Of a stretch of DNA of 64,000 bases, positions 46,805 through 59,606 are shown piece after piece. Under the pieces are notes generated by a model. That model did no database searches. It worked only from the letters and a program-made list of their open reading frames with translations, and was not told where the DNA came from. Position 1 is the first letter of the stretch; the number at the start of each line of letters is the position of its first letter. The position numbers and the translations under genes are program-made. This DNA comes from Cercis canadensis (lineage: Eukaryota; Streptophyta; Magnoliopsida; Fabales; Fabaceae): contig QAOA01004976.1 in NCBI GenBank assembly GCA_003255065.1, positions 192,725 to 256,724 of the forward strand. Reading direction: 5' to 3'.

Positions 46805-47100
46805 ATGTCGGAACCTCCCTTTAGGCCACGAGAGAAGCTTATTGAGAAGCAAAAGTATTTTCAGAGCATCCATAAACATACATACCTGAAAGGACCACAT
46901 GATAAGATAACCTCTGTTGCCATACCAATTGCTTTGGCAGTATCTTCCATTTATCTTATTGTGAGTTTGTTTATATGCAAAACCCCCTATCATTATTTGC
47001 TCAATGTTTCTTTATTATAGTCATTGATAAATTTCTTCTTGTTTCTGTTCAGGGAAGAGGGATCTATAATATGTCACATGGGATAGGAAAGAAAGAATAA
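46805..47100 (+). CDS. COX7a-like cytochrome c oxidase subunit
   Basis: Small single-span protein of the mitochondrial inner membrane, annotated in plants as a COX7a-like subunit of complex IV. Two coding exons, 46805-46960 and 47053-47100, encode 67 residues: MSEPPFRPREKLIEKQKYFQ, then HTYLKGPHDKITSVAIP, a hydrophobic helix IALAVSSIYLI, and GRGIYNMSHGIGKKE. The splice acceptor TATGCAG lies 1 bp before the ATG, so an untranslated first exon must lie upstream, perhaps near 45700-45960 (GA-rich leader). Phase and GT-AG junctions agree. The name rests on resemblance to the conserved plant family. Confidence 0.88.
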
Positions 47101-48108
47101 GATGACCATGCCTGATAATGGAGACAAAATAGAATCTCATGCATGCTTCCAGATTAGTTTCTTTGAGATCATGTTCATCCTCCTCTATTAAATATGCTAA
47201 ATCGCTTGCATGTTATGCTAATGGAAGTTTAAAACATGAATGGTAATTGCATTTTCATTTTAAATCCCAGGCTCTGCTACCTCGAAATTGAATTTTAAAT
47301 CTATACTTTTCTGTATTCTTGCATGAGCATTATTGTCTCTGCGATTCCTGAGGCTAAATGGGAGTGCCATTCATTTTAAGGGCAGCAAGTAGATGGCACC
47401 TGCTGTAGAGGACACTTTCGCCAGGTCAAGTAACCCCATCATTTCAATGCCTCACATGCTGGTACCCATATGATTTTGCTAATAATAGTGATAGAGTAAT
47501 GGAAACTGTGCTCGATCCCTCCATCCACCTTCACTTGCTAATTATGTCCCATTAATGCTTGTTAACTTGTTATTATCCCATGTGGGCCTGGCTTCTAACA
47601 TTAAACACGGGAATTGATCAATTGAATACATGCATTGGCGAAATTTGGAATCGGAGTGACGTGTCAAACCCTCTGAACAGTCGACGTTTGGGTACTTATC
47701 AACTTCTCCCAGAATCTCGTGCTCTCTTTTTCTCCATCTGACATAAAAAAAAAAAAAAGAAGAAGACAGAAAGGACAGATAGAGAGAGAGATTGAGAAAA
47801 AAACACCAAAGAACAAAACAAAATGAAAAAGAAACCGACGGATATGATTACTGATAAACATGGCCGTAAATCTCACACTGGCCCGACAGAAATCTGAAAC
47901 AGTAACCATACGCTCGCCACTTAAAACTGAAACCAAAAAAAAGAGAAGGAAAAACTGTACGGATATCAGAAAGCATCTCTGAATAAGTTTGTGCACATGG
48001 ACTACGTAGATAGCCATTGCTATGGTTAAAGTTAAGTTAAACCCTGTGTCTATCATGGATCTTAGTAAACGGAAAGGGGATTAGAGTGCAAAATGGTGCC
48101 ATTTATTA
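47101..48108. other. 3' flank and intergenic, no gene
   Basis: No conserved coding signal. A minus-strand open frame at 47664-48056 is rich in Phe and Leu from T-rich sequence and has no family resemblance. Confidence 0.4.
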
Positions 48109-48498
48109 GGTGAGGGTTATGTGCTACACCCCTCAATTAAGTGGGACTTAATGAAATGTATAGTGTTATTTTTATGTTATTGTAAAAATTTCGAAAAGTT
48201 AAATCATTCAGTATGTGACATAGCACACAATTTCTTATAAAATGTTAAAAATAACACAATATAAGAAAGCATATCAAAAAGTGAACTTAAAAAAGTTATT
48301 TCTCAGCATACTTTCTTATATTATGTCATTCTTACATTTTATAAAGAACCGTGTGTTCTGATACATATTGAATGACTCAATTTTTAAATTTTTTTATAAT
48401 AATACCAAAATCACTGAATAAATCTCATCAAAACTTACTTAGAAATGTAACGCTACCACCCCTGACCCTCAAGAGGGGTGGTAGCATATCCCTCCCCC
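48109..48498. mobile_element. Foldback MITE, copy 3 of the 6785 family
   Basis: GGTGAGGGTTATGTGCTACA at left; the right end carries GGGTGGTAGCATATCCC. The arms with TTCTTATAAAATGTTAAAAA and CTTACATTTTATAAAGAA pair. Imperfect flanks TTTATTA / TTTCTTA. Confidence 0.65.
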
Positions 48499-49909
48499 CT
48501 TTCTTATCCTATCCTAGTTTCTTCTATGTAGCTAAGATAGGTGCTATAGGAATTAAACAAAGAAAGGTTGCGTTGCATACCTAGAATTGTGAATTGCTAC
48601 GTTATGTATGGTCTGTTTTCTGAAGGCTAGCTGAATTGTAGGATGATAACGGGGCAAACAGTGGTAGTGGACAAAGATTGTCACATGGGTAATGGGTTCC
48701 CTTATTCAAGCAAAAACTGCCATTTTTCATTTAGTCATAGTCAATGACGACTCGTTCAGTCTAGTACGCGAACCAAAGCAAAAACAAGAAAGCATAATGA
48801 GATTGAGAGAGCAAGTTGTATGCGGTTACTGTTTCTGCTTGCTATATTATATGGTACATAGGGTGATTTTTCAGTGTCAAATAATGGTAATCACGTTTGG
48901 TTAGACGGTTTTTTATACGGAGAGCAATTCTATTCTCATGCAAAGGGTGCAGGTTAATCTGACATTGCCTTCATTCAACTCTCGTGCCATTTCATATCAG
49001 AAATAATAACCTAATCAATCTACCACCATAAAACAAAAGGAGTTAAGAGGGAGGAATGCAAGGCAAAATGATATTAATAATGTACCCAAAAAAAATACCT
49101 AAAAGAGTTATTGCTGAAATTATTTATTATAATATATATATTTTAAATATTTTAATAATATACTACTAAATAAAATAAGATACGTTATTTTAGATATAAC
49201 ATATTTCTTTTACTCCTAATATATCAAAATAGCGGGATAACATTTAAATTAATAGAAAAATGTGATTTTTTTTATCAACGCATGAGAAATTAAACAAAAT
49301 ACTCAATTAAATTTATTATTTTTGAAGTAACGAAACTTTTTTTATCGGTTAATATAACATTAAAATATTAAAATAATTTATTTATGTAAATTACTTTAAC
49401 AATACTCATTTACTTTTACCTTTTTTTTTTAATGTATTTTTCTGGACATTTAACTGGAATGTGCAAACTAGATTCAAAAATTGGATGAATAAATGCATTG
49501 GGCATGCATAGGAAAAGCAGCCATTATTAATACGTTGAATTTTCATTGATTTGGATTTTCTTTTCATATTTAGTTTAAAAAAGCGAATGTAATTACTCGA
49601 AAAAGGAAAAAAAGCAATAATTCATTGACTAAGAAAAGATGCTCATTGCTCAATCTGGGAAATTCTCTTTGATTGCTTTTGGTGGTCTTAGGTACAAATT
49701 AGATCTAAAAGGTTCTAAACACATAAACCCTAATAAAAGAAAAGTAAAGGCATTAAAGAAAGACAAGTAAAGGAAATCTAGAAACAGTGCATGCATCGAA
49801 ATGGGTTATGTTCATCCATCTGACTGGGATCCAAATTCTAAGCTATGATATATCTAAACCTTTTTGTTCATTTTTTTTTCCGTCTATGTACCTTTCTCGG
49901 AATATTAGC
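48499..49909. other. Intergenic, no gene seen
   Basis: AT-rich. Includes the 3' flank of the RING-finger gene at its right end. Confidence 0.45.
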
Positions 49910-50960
49910 CTAGAAAATCAAAGTCTCTATACTAGCTTTCTTTGGCTCTCTGCAGACTGGGCAAGCCTCGAGGAAAGGCTCGCAAGCTTTGCACGAAGAA
50001 AGGTGCCTGCAGGGAAGGAACAGAAAGCACGAGGTCCGAGAGTTACAGCTTTTGCAAGCCATCATCTTTCTCGTAATCTGGTCCTCAGCGTCTCCGACTC
50101 CTACCCCACCCACGCAACTTCCTCTGTTTTCCTCTGTTCCTTCTTCTTCCTTCACCCTGTCTCCCTTGCTGCTTTCGTCACAGCACGATTCTGCATCTTC
50201 TGCCGCAAACCCATTGTTGGGGCAATAAAAGGCTTTCTCTTTCATCTCCTCCAAACTGTTATGGAGGGACAATACCATGGCTTCGTTTTCCTCAGCCACT
50301 CTTCGCCAAGCTTGATTTTCCGCTTCTAGTCTTCTCAAAAAATCTTCTAACTCCACTTTTCTCTTTGCTGCTTGTGTCAACTCTTCATCTTTTTGCCTCA
50401 GGAAATAAAGCGCTTCCGATTCCACTTTTTTAAACAATGTCGCCAACTGTTGCTTTCTCTGCTCTTGCAACATAATTCTCAATTTTTCATCCTGTACAAT
50501 GCAGGAAGCAACAAATTACAATCAATTTTAATACAACCTTAAGTTAAATACCATGTTCAAAATCTAATATGAACAAACAAAAACAGTACTTTAATCGATT
50601 TGATTTACGAATTCAGAGAAGATGAATCCTAACCTGTAATCTGATGTATTGATCAATCTCTTGCCTCTGGTTCTCAAATTGAGCAGCCAGGCCTTGAGAA
50701 TTCAGCATTGGAGTCTTAGAAACAAGAAGGTTGATGTCAATAAACATGTTCTGATTCCAAAGCCTCTCATTATATTGCTGTCTCAAATGTTGTTCTAGCT
50801 GCTGTTGTTGTTGTTGCGGCTGTTGCTGAATTTTCTGTTGGGAAATAAAACAGGACTGTGTGAAGCCACCAGCGCCACAACCATTGTCAATGATCAAATC
50901 CTGTGAGCCGTATAATGGAAACCCAAGATTATTTGGATACAACTGCGCTTGAATGGCCAT
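49910..50960 (-). CDS. BOI-type RING E3 ubiquitin ligase
   Basis: Likely ubiquitin ligase of the BOI/BRG family, which in Arabidopsis limits cell death and represses gibberellin responses with DELLA proteins. Two exons, 50960-50634 (109 codons) and 50491-49910 (193 codons plus stop), give 302 residues. Residues 1-60: MAIQAQLYPNNLGFPLYGSQ, then a glutamine run. About 90-200 form a helical, charged coiled-coil region (RQEIDQYIRLQDEKLRIML, QEQRKQQLATLFKKVESEAL, VELEDFLRRLEAENQAWRRV). The RING at 253-289 is compact: C255-x2-C258, PCRH (C270, H272), C276-x2-C279, C286-x2-C289, with the family's C-terminus. A Met two codons upstream (50966) is in frame, but MAIQAQLY matches the family start. An acidic linker lies before the RING. 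Confidence 0.93.
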
Positions 50961-51256
50961 GTGCAAATCAAATCTCTCTCACTTCTATGAAATAATCCTA
51001 ACAAAAACCGATCAAAGCCTCAACCTTTTCAATTTCCAGAAATCTCCTTCTTGCGCTTCATGCACAACATTTCCAACTGAGATTTGCTTCAAAGTTGAAC
51101 CCGAGAGCATGCATATATTGTTATAGGATCAAAACTCAAAAGGGCATGTCATGTTCTCGCGGTGGCTTATTGGGTGTGTAATTATTTCGAGGAACACACG
51201 TATAAGAGATAGAGAGCTGTTTGAGGTAGTGCCGGTGGGTGGTGTACTGGTGTACT

Positions 51257-51460
51257 GGTATATATATATATATATAATTATTTAATTATTATATAAAAAA
51301 GCAAACAATATATGTGGAAATTACTTGAAGGAAAGTCGGGGGAATAAATTAATGGATTGATTTTGATTGAAATAGGGGTAGTAACTGAAAGAGTTGAAAG
51401 GGAAAGAGGGAGCCTAGGATACTGCGATGCAATGCATAGCTTCTCTCTCTCTCTCTCTCT
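51257..51460. repeat. TA and CT microsatellites upstream of the RING gene
   Basis: (TA)n at about 51258-51277 and (CT)10 at 51441-51460, 300-500 bp upstream of the start codon. CT/GA tracts are frequent in plant promoters; no function shown. Confidence 0.7.
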
Positions 51461-52769
51461 ATTTAACTTTCTTCCTCTTTTTTCTCTATCGTCTAAGCAT
51501 TAAAGGGAGAGATGTATGGGACGCGGTAAGCAACGACGTACCACATGCAGATTTTGTGACTAAACTATCGGGTCTTTGTTTTGAATAAAAAGAAAAGGAA
51601 TTCAATTCCAAGTGGATGCAACTCAGAAACTCACAGAAACCTGTGAAAGAGTCAGTTCCCATTTAAAGAGTGAGAAAATTAAACTAAATAAATGAGTCAA
51701 GAGATTTGTCAGGTGCACTATTTGGGAAGGACCAAGGGCCTCAGAGTGTAGGGACGAGGGATTCTTATTTTTGTCGTATTTCTAGATTTTTATACTTTTA
51801 AATTTTCACCAACCCCTCTTTGTCTTTTTCTTTTCATTATCCTTATATCTTTTTTGGCATGCATTATCCATGATTCAGTAGATACATTCTTTTTTTTTAC
51901 TATAATTGTTGGAATTCAATAAAGATATTATCTTGCCTGTTATTTTTGTAACTAGGATTTGATTTCAGCTTAGAAGTTTTCAGTTGGAGCATTCATAAAA
52001 AAAAACTAAAGAATTTTATACAAATTATATTAAAATTCTCATCAAAATTTATAAATTTTATTTTCGAATCTANTTTTATGTTCGAATCTAAATTCATAAC
52101 AAAAAATAATATCATTCGTAAAGATACATACTCTAACTTTAGAATTGCATAATTTTTTTTATCCTAAATTTTGGTTAACTACAAAAATATAATTGCAGAG
52201 AAAAAAATAATTAATGGATGATTCGGCAATATCATACGATTTCCTCATCATTTAGGCAAAGTTTTGAAGAAAAATTCTTATGACTTCTAATATTATTTTT
52301 CTGAGTCATTAATTGATAAGATTATGAGATGATTATTTTCGTTTTCCTGGACTATATAAAAGGGAAATAATATAATCTCATTGGTAAGTCATTTATCATT
52401 TTCTCCAAGTAAGCAACATCACCGATGACTTTAGTTGTGGTTTACCATTTAGGTGGGTTGAGCTTGAAAGAAGATCGTTCTCTCCCTAATTTCGAAAACA
52501 AGATGTGCCCTTATTCACAATTTACCCAATCTTAAATCTTTATGAAGATTTTATTAACTTGTTCTATTTTTTGGATATCGGTAAATTGCTTTAATCATGG
52601 TCTTTGCTTTAATTGCGGATTACTTTCTTAAGTGGTTGAAAGCGTGTACAAACCCTCTCCACCAAAAGGTAAAAGCCAAAAGAACACGTAATTTCCCTTG
52701 AGTAATACTTATATAGCTTTTGGTTGTGGAGGTGGGAACCAACCAATGAATCAAATTAAGTTAAGATAA
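51461..52769. other. Intergenic, no gene; single N at 52073
   Basis: AT-rich. The N at 52073 is flanked by two copies of TTCGAATCTA, again suggesting a contig join. Confidence 0.4.
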
Positions 52770-52970
52770 CTATTTTTTTTTTTGTGTAATTAAAAGTTTA
52801 GAGTGACGAGAGACTACTCTATTTCAATGCCAGTACTTACTATAAGTCTCGGCAAAAATTTATAGTGGTACTTAAGAGACTGCTTACAGTAAAATTTAAA
52901 CTTAGACCTTATAAGTAAAATAATTCGATTCTTATCAGTTGAATTAATCTTGTTGACAAGTTAAGATAAC
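52770..52970 (-). mobile_element. SINE-like element
   Basis: On the minus strand: ATTAATTCAACTGATAAG (A-box-like), then GGTCTAAGTTTAAATTTTA (B-box-like), and a tail region ending AAAAAAAAAA at about 52770. Similar blocks occur at 59230-59420 (GTCTAAGTTTAAATTTCA). Confidence 0.5.
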
Positions 52971-53340
52971 TATAACCCTTCTATCAAAAGAAAAAAAGAA
53001 AGATAATTATAACATAAAAGAATTGCAGCTTATAATGCATATGATCTTGATCTTTCTTTGAACTTTGGACGTTATATTGGAGCTATCTTCTTGGAACTGC
53101 ACATGTATTATATGTATATATAAGTAGGATCGATGACGACCAGGAAACAGTACACCTCTCTCCGTTGAAGCCATGACTTAGCTAACCCGTTTTGCACGCT
53201 TAACGTTAACGTGGAATCCTAAATCCCGGAAACAACATTATGTAATATGTTACCTAAGATCACAAAAAAGAAATATGTGTTCCTGTAACATTTCCCTAGA
53301 TATTTGGAAAAAAAAGGAATTATTTATTTTATTTATTTAT
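52971..53340. other. Intergenic, no gene seen
   Basis: No recognisable feature. Confidence 0.4.
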
Positions 53341-53377
53341 TTCTTTTTTTGGGGAGACATTAATAATTTGTTGTGGG

Positions 53378-53650
53378 TTGCGTTTGAGAAAGGAGGAAAA
53401 GTGCAGAGTGGAAAGTGAGACAGGTGGAGGAAGCAGAAACAATAAGAATTGGTCTGTGATGAATGATGATGGTGTGGTGAAAGTGATGATGGACCCACGT
53501 GCAGCCACCGAGCTTGACCTCATGAGCTCAGTGCCTTCTTGGGGCGGCTCTTGTGCAGCCAAGGGTGCAAACCATGTGAACCCACCTATGACACTCCTCA
53601 TTGACCCAGAGTTACATTATTCTACTGCTTCTTTTTGTGGGGAAGGATAG
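53378..53650 (+). other. Unassigned open frame in a locally GC-richer block
   Basis: Ninety codons are open but begin with TTG; the first ATG gives a shorter product starting MNDDGVVKVMM and containing SSVPSWGGSCAAKGANHVNP. The opposite strand is also open (53601-53329). The block is clearly richer in GC than the 2 kb either side and contains CCACGTGC. No family recognised. It may be a small gene, a non-coding transcript or a captured fragment. Confidence 0.2.
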
Positions 53651-56600
53651 GCACAGAGCTCATTTATCGTATTTGATGGAAAAAGTCTTTGCTTGCAACT
53701 TCTCAACGACTTCTCTTTGTTTTTAAGCCTTCGGCAAAGCGACATGGAAATTCTGCATTAGGCCAGCCCTACACCTCCCAATTTGTGTTGTGTGGCCGTA
53801 TAGTGTGTTTAAAAAGAAAGGGTCAGGAAAATCTAGTCGTTCAACGTCATAATTATCACTTTTAGACTTTGATTGCCTAATCACCACGAAACATAGAGAG
53901 AATATTGAGGAAATGCTTTGATCATGGGCTGCCTATTCACTACAGTCACTTACTATGATTCTACCATTGCCGTGCAGGTAAATTTAAACTTTATTAATTA
54001 GTCACTAAAGTCTGTAATAATTAAAGAGAAATGAGCTAAAAACCATGGCACAACCTTTACCTTGTACCAATTTCTGAGCCACCCTTGGTGCAATCTTTGT
54101 GGATTTACGGATAAATGAGCTAAAGCTCTTTTTTTTTTTTTTTTTTTTATGAGTTTGGTTAGTTTATTTCAAAACCTTCCCTTCCACTCTCATTTATTGA
54201 AAGAATTAGGCAACCGACCAAACCCAATCTGCTAATAATCCTAAGATTTGTTGAACTTTCTTTTCTCACGAAAGTATAGAAGGCAACTAAGAATTGTAGG
54301 TGTAGCAATTAGGAAGAGTTACATATATACTTAAAAGCAATGACATCTTTTCTTGAAACAGTAATGCAAATGTAATTGGAGTTTATTTCATATGGGGTGG
54401 CTGCAGGAGTTAGGAGACCACTATAAACTTGCACTACCAAACCTGGTCACCTAGTAATGCTATGTCAAGGACCCTGTCCTAATCCACTGCCAATATTGTC
54501 TAGAAAATAGACAAGCAAGCACCATTTATTTTGAGTAGGTTGTGGTTTTGATGATATTGTCTATGTCTCTGACTTTATTGGGTTAAAGCAGATGCTTCAA
54601 TGCTTCTGGTAATCTCACCACCACCGTCAGGTCCAGAATACATACATTATGCATCCATATAGGGAGAGATGTTGGTGATTTTGTCCTTACATGCCCTTAC
54701 TTTGGCTGAAACGCTGCCGTGTGACTCACCAAGAAGTTGCGTGGGTCTTGTTTTCATAACAAATGCCCTTTGTTTCCTACTATCCTATCCTCTGTATCTG
54801 TCTACGATCACACAGATATTAATTATTAGATGATATAATTTTCTAATGTCAGATAGTTGGTCAATCATCGGTTCAACATCAACCTACCTAGTAATTATAA
54901 GCAATCTTGATTTAGAGAAAAAAAAAAAGCAATAGAATAGTGGTTGAGATTGGATCAACCTGATGTCTATAGTTTCTCTACAAAACATACAAAAATTTGT
55001 GGCTTTGTGCTTATCTCTTCTGCCATTATCGAATACAATATTAAGCTACAGATGATAGATGCATTGTCATTAATTTTGAGAGTAAAATATACTTTTTATT
55101 ATTAAATTATTTTTTAAATATTACTTTAATTTTAATTTTATTTTTGGATTATTTTAATCTTCAAATAAATATATTTTTTGTCAAATTAATTTTTTATAAT
55201 ACAAAAAATAATTATTTAAATAATTAATTTGATAGATAGAGTAGAGTAATTTTTTTTGGACTATAAAAAATAATTTAGCAAATAATATAATTACTCGATA
55301 ACTAAAATAATATAAAAAATAATTTAATAATTAAAATAATATTTAAAAAAAAATTTAAAAATAAAAAAATATATATATATTTAACTCTAATTTCAAAGAG
55401 AAAACAATTAGGAACTCCGTGTATTAAATATATACAATTGCTAATGTAGGCATTTGCATTTGTGGTAACTAAAAAACTTGTCCAGCATTGGGAGTTTCAG
55501 AGTAAAGCAGCAGAAAGTTAAAAAACGTATAGACAGAATTCATTAAATATGATTTGTTAGTGGGTTGGCAATCATGTATCTATTTTTTTATTTATGTCAC
55601 AACTCCCACCAATTAAACCTAATTTGTCTGTTTATGCAGAAGCTATACTGTGATATTATTGGATGGGCCTTCCATACCTTTAGCCAAACGTGAGGTACGC
55701 ATACCCTCAACCATATAGTTTTCTTCTTTTTTTAATTATTCACACTCTGCAAAGTTAAAGGTTACAGCTACAGCCTTTGGGTAAAAATTGATCATATACA
55801 CAAGGAGACAGGACACTAATTTAGCTCTCATAGCTTTGGAAAGAGAGAGAGAGAGAGAGTTGGTCTTCTCTTGTTTTTTTTTTTAACCTTTTTGGCCATT
55901 GATCATGTCAGTGTCTATTTCTCATTTGTTATATATTCTTTCTACATTGGAGACCGACACACGCAAGTCATGTGAATTGTGAAAGTGTCCCATTGTAGGG
56001 GGGGGGAGGGGGGAATGACCCATCCCAATCTCATATGCATGCTTCGCTTGCACATCTTTGGTTGTTTTAATTTGTTTGGGATCGCTTTTTCTATGCCTAA
56101 CCTGAAAACAGAGACAGCAAAACGAGCAAAGTGGTGTGCTTTTGAGTGCTTCTCGTGCAACTTTGACTACATGCTCTTTTTATTGTTTACCGGTCCATCA
56201 GTCAGTAAAAAAAGGCTCTGTTACCTCTGTATAAGAGATATATATATATCAGTACGTGGATATGGATGATTCAGTGGCACTACTCTCTCTCTCTCTCTCT
56301 TTCTCTTTCTCTTTCTGCATCTGTGTACAACGTCTTTGAACCATATGCACCCATGTCGACCCCTTTTCTTTTTCTTCTCTCTCTGTCTCTCTCATCATGA
56401 ATAACTTTTCTTCTTTCTTTAAAGCAAATCCGATTCCGGACTGCTTATCTTGTTTTTATTGCCTCTCATTGACTTGTTGTTTCCTGGAAAGTTCATAAAA
56501 TATAGAGCTAACTTTACCTTTTTCTTTTTCCATTTTTCCTTCTTGATTCAAAGTAAACTAAAATGTACAAAAGACTTGGCAGCCAAGTTCAAAGAGTTGG

Positions 56601-56879
56601 CAAGTCCATAATGTGGATGGGTTCGCCAATAATTGTCCGCAAGGCCACAGATGGAGATGGAGATGGATATGTCACAGTTATGGTAACAAGGGAACATAAT
56701 TAACGTACCCGCTTTGACCAACCAACCAATACCATGCTTTGCTAATTGCAATAGTGACCTTTACCAACTTCCCTAATTAACTCCTCACTTAATTACATAC
56801 TGGCTCATATATAATGCCTCTCATTCTACCAACCCAAAAAACTAAACTCTACCTCATTCAAGTTTAATTTTATTAACAA
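53651..56879. other. Intergenic, no gene recognised
   Basis: AT-rich with a (GA)n at about 55842-55859, a G-run at 55998-56012 and a (CT)n at 56284-56302. I looked for the well-known conserved plant microRNA sequences and found none. Confidence 0.4.
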
Positions 56880-57060
56880 ACATTTAGTTCAACTGATAGC
56901 AAATTAAATTCTAGACATGTATCTTTGACTGTGTTTAAGGGTTCGAGATCTAATGAGAACATTATTAAAAAAATGAAAACCGTAATTGCTTTTATTCTCA
57001 AACGAAATTAGTCTAATGCCTAATTAAATAAAATGGAGATACTCCTAATATTAACAATAT
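56880..57060 (+). mobile_element. SINE-like element
   Basis: A-box-like TTTAGTTCAACTGATAGC, B-box-like AAGGGTTCGAGATCTAATG and A-rich end before a TA tract. Same block order as 33945-34130. Confidence 0.6.
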
Positions 57061-57072
57061 ATATATATATAA

Positions 57073-57283
57073 CGGGGATTCTATGATACTACGTAAGTAT
57101 GTTATACTACACTGACGTGGCAAGCATACATAATTTTTATATTTTATTATATATAAAATATAATTTATTTAATTTTTTAAATAAATTTAAAAACAGTTAA
57201 TTTGTACACAATGTCATTTATTTATTGGTTATTCTTGTGTAATATGACATACTACATAAATACTAAAAGTATCTAAGAAACCT
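57073..57283 (+). mobile_element. 212-bp MITE family, copy 6
   Basis: Starts CGGGGATTCTATGATACTAC and ends AAAAGTATCTAAGAAACCT. Inserted in a TA tract, so the duplication (ATATATATA type) is ambiguous. Carries ACACTGACGTGGCAAGCATA, as copy 1. Confidence 0.85.
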
Positions 57284-57826
57284 ATATATATATTTAAGTT
57301 TATCTTTATAGTACTTGTCGATTGCCATGTCCATGGGCATGGGACCAAATGCGATGGCAATTCAATTTGAAAGACATGTCTACGGATTTGAATGAACGAG
57401 GATGTTGTTTATTTCGACCCAAGCAACACTTCAACATGAATCTCCAAAAGTAAACAAGGACTTGCTCAACCCAATTGGACTTGTAGTGTTTAAATTTATG
57501 GCATGTGTCTTACGCACACGCCACATCTTGATAAATAATAATCTAGTAGTCTAGTAATTCGTCATAATCAACTTTTTCCTTGCAAATAAGACATTCAAAT
57601 GTAATAAACTTGAAGCCTCCGTCTTTTTCTTTAAGTGATTACTCAATAAGTTACATTAACTGAACATTACATTACTGGTCAAATCAATTTTTCGTAACAA
57701 TAAAAATAATCACTTAAAAATACTGATTTAGCAAGTAAATTGATTATTTGAAGATTAAAATGACAAAAATATATTAATGACTAAAATAATATTTAAAAAA
57801 TAATTCAAATACCAACAAAATATTTA

Positions 57827-58038
57827 GGAGGTTTCTTAGATACTTTTAGTATTTATGTAGTATGTCATATTACACAAAAATAACCAATAAATGAATGACA
57901 TGTGTACAAATTAATTATTTTTAAATTTATTTTAAAAATTAAATAAATTATATTTTATATATAATAAAATATAAAAATTATGTATGTTCGCCACGTTAAT
58001 GTAGTATGACATACTTACGTAGTATCATAGAATCCCCG
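57827..58038 (-). mobile_element. 212-bp MITE family, copy 7 (reversed)
   Basis: AAATATTTA flanks it at 57818-57826 and 58039-58047 (perfect 9 bp). Exactly 212 bp, as copy 1. It lies 540 bp from copy 6 in inverted orientation, so a transcript through both could fold. Confidence 0.88.
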
Positions 58039-58437
58039 AAATATTTAACTCAAAATTAAAACCCATAGAGCCCTGAAAATATGGTCCTTTGGGCCTTTGT
58101 CATAAGTTCTATTAAACTTCCATAAAATCGATGGGCCTGGAAAATGAAATGCAATGACCATACGAAACCTTTGATTACAATATGATCTTAGATCAATGAG
58201 ACCCATTCCTGAAGCATGGGCCTCGTATGAAGTTATGGCCCCAAAATGAATTTACTTTCTCATGTGTCATTACTGTAACAAAAGTGGTCCTGTGACTGTG
58301 TTTAGCCAAAAAAAGACGAAAGTTCATCCTGCCTTGGATTTTTTTTTAATGATATAAAGGTTCAAATCTTTAATATCTTATAGATTATTTAAATTCCATA
58401 TTATTATATCACACTTAATACTTATAGTTTACTCATA

Positions 58438-58881
58438 GGATTTGTTTGAGAGTTAAAATTAGAAAAAAATGAGAGAAAAGAAAATGACTAAATGTGTCAA
58501 TCTTTTTGTTTGAGAGTTCAAGATTAAAAAATAGAAGGAAATCAAAGGATAATCTCAAACTTCCACATTTTTTGTTTGTCTTCACTTTTATGTTACTCTA
58601 ATTTGGGGGTTTAGAGAGGAAGAAGGAATAATTTACTATTATACCTCTATTTATTTTTTTAAATTCTTTTTCAAATATTATTTAGATAATATTATTAAAT
58701 ATATTCCCTTTATAAATAAATGATAAATTTGTAAAATTATAAATTTTTATTTATTTATTTTCTTTTGCTTATTTTAATCATTCAAACAAAGAAGAATAAA
58801 ATCCTTTACATTCCCTTCTTTTCATTTTCCTCTTGTATCATTTCCGTTCATTTTTTTTTTTAACTCCCAAACAAATCCTTA
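58438..58881. mobile_element. MITE with AGGATTTGTTTG ends
   Basis: The left TAGGATTTGTTTGAGAGTTA and right (inverted complement) AAGGATTTGTTTGGGAGTTA ends pair over about 20 bp. Long AT-rich interior. Flanks ATA/TTA are not a clean duplication. Confidence 0.6.
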
Positions 58882-59319
58882 GAGTTAAAACAACTTATAT
58901 GCTTCCCAAAATTTTAATTTAAAAAAATGGCCTGAAATTGTTAGACATGAAATTAATTAACTTCTTACTTAAAGAGTATTTCATGTCACTCAACAATAAA
59001 CATCTCAATCTTAATGCCATTATATAAGAAACATGATCACATGATGGATTTTGGCTCCCCAAGTTTGTGACTAAATCACATATATGATTAAAAAACATAA
59101 AAGATCAATAAATTATTAAAGGTCGTGGAGTGATCACATCTATATACAACATAAAGACCTCGAGTCAACTCAAGTTATTATTTTAATACCTCAAAGATTA
59201 TACATATTAAATACTGTTATTGTCAATCAACATGATTAGTTTAATTAATAAAAATTAAATTATTCCGCTTATAAAGTCTAAGTTTAAATTTCAATGCGAA
59301 TAATTTTCACTTGATAGGT
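58882..59319. other. Intergenic, no gene seen
   Basis: AT-rich, SINE-like blocks start near 59230. Confidence 0.4.
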
Positions 59320-59606
59320 CATATGTAAATACTATTATAAACTCTTTCAGAGACTTTTAACATGTTTTGATCTTAGAATGAATTAGTTTTCCTCCTCTTA
59401 AACTTTTGATTACCAAAAAAATATTATTATTGTCATATAAATAAAATGCTAGGAACATAATCATATTTTAAGGGAAAATTGCATAACTATTCTATAACTT
59501 AAATCATGTATGATTCATTTCCTATGCTTATGGATGAAGTAATCAACCATTTTGATTAAAAGTCGTATAAAATAATAAAATGATGGAAATTTTGAAGATA
59601 ATGTGA

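Noticed and set aside
49787..50330. Plus-strand 180-codon frame opposite the RING gene
   Set aside because: The minus frame has the RING and coiled coil; the plus frame has no family resemblance.
49910..50966. RING gene start at 50966 instead of 50960
   Set aside because: MAIQAQLY at 50960 matches the family start; the extra two codons cannot be excluded but add nothing recognised.
53510..53580. Possible miR169-like precursor (GCAGCCAAGG)
   Set aside because: Only the first bases agree with the microRNA and no proper foldback is seen.
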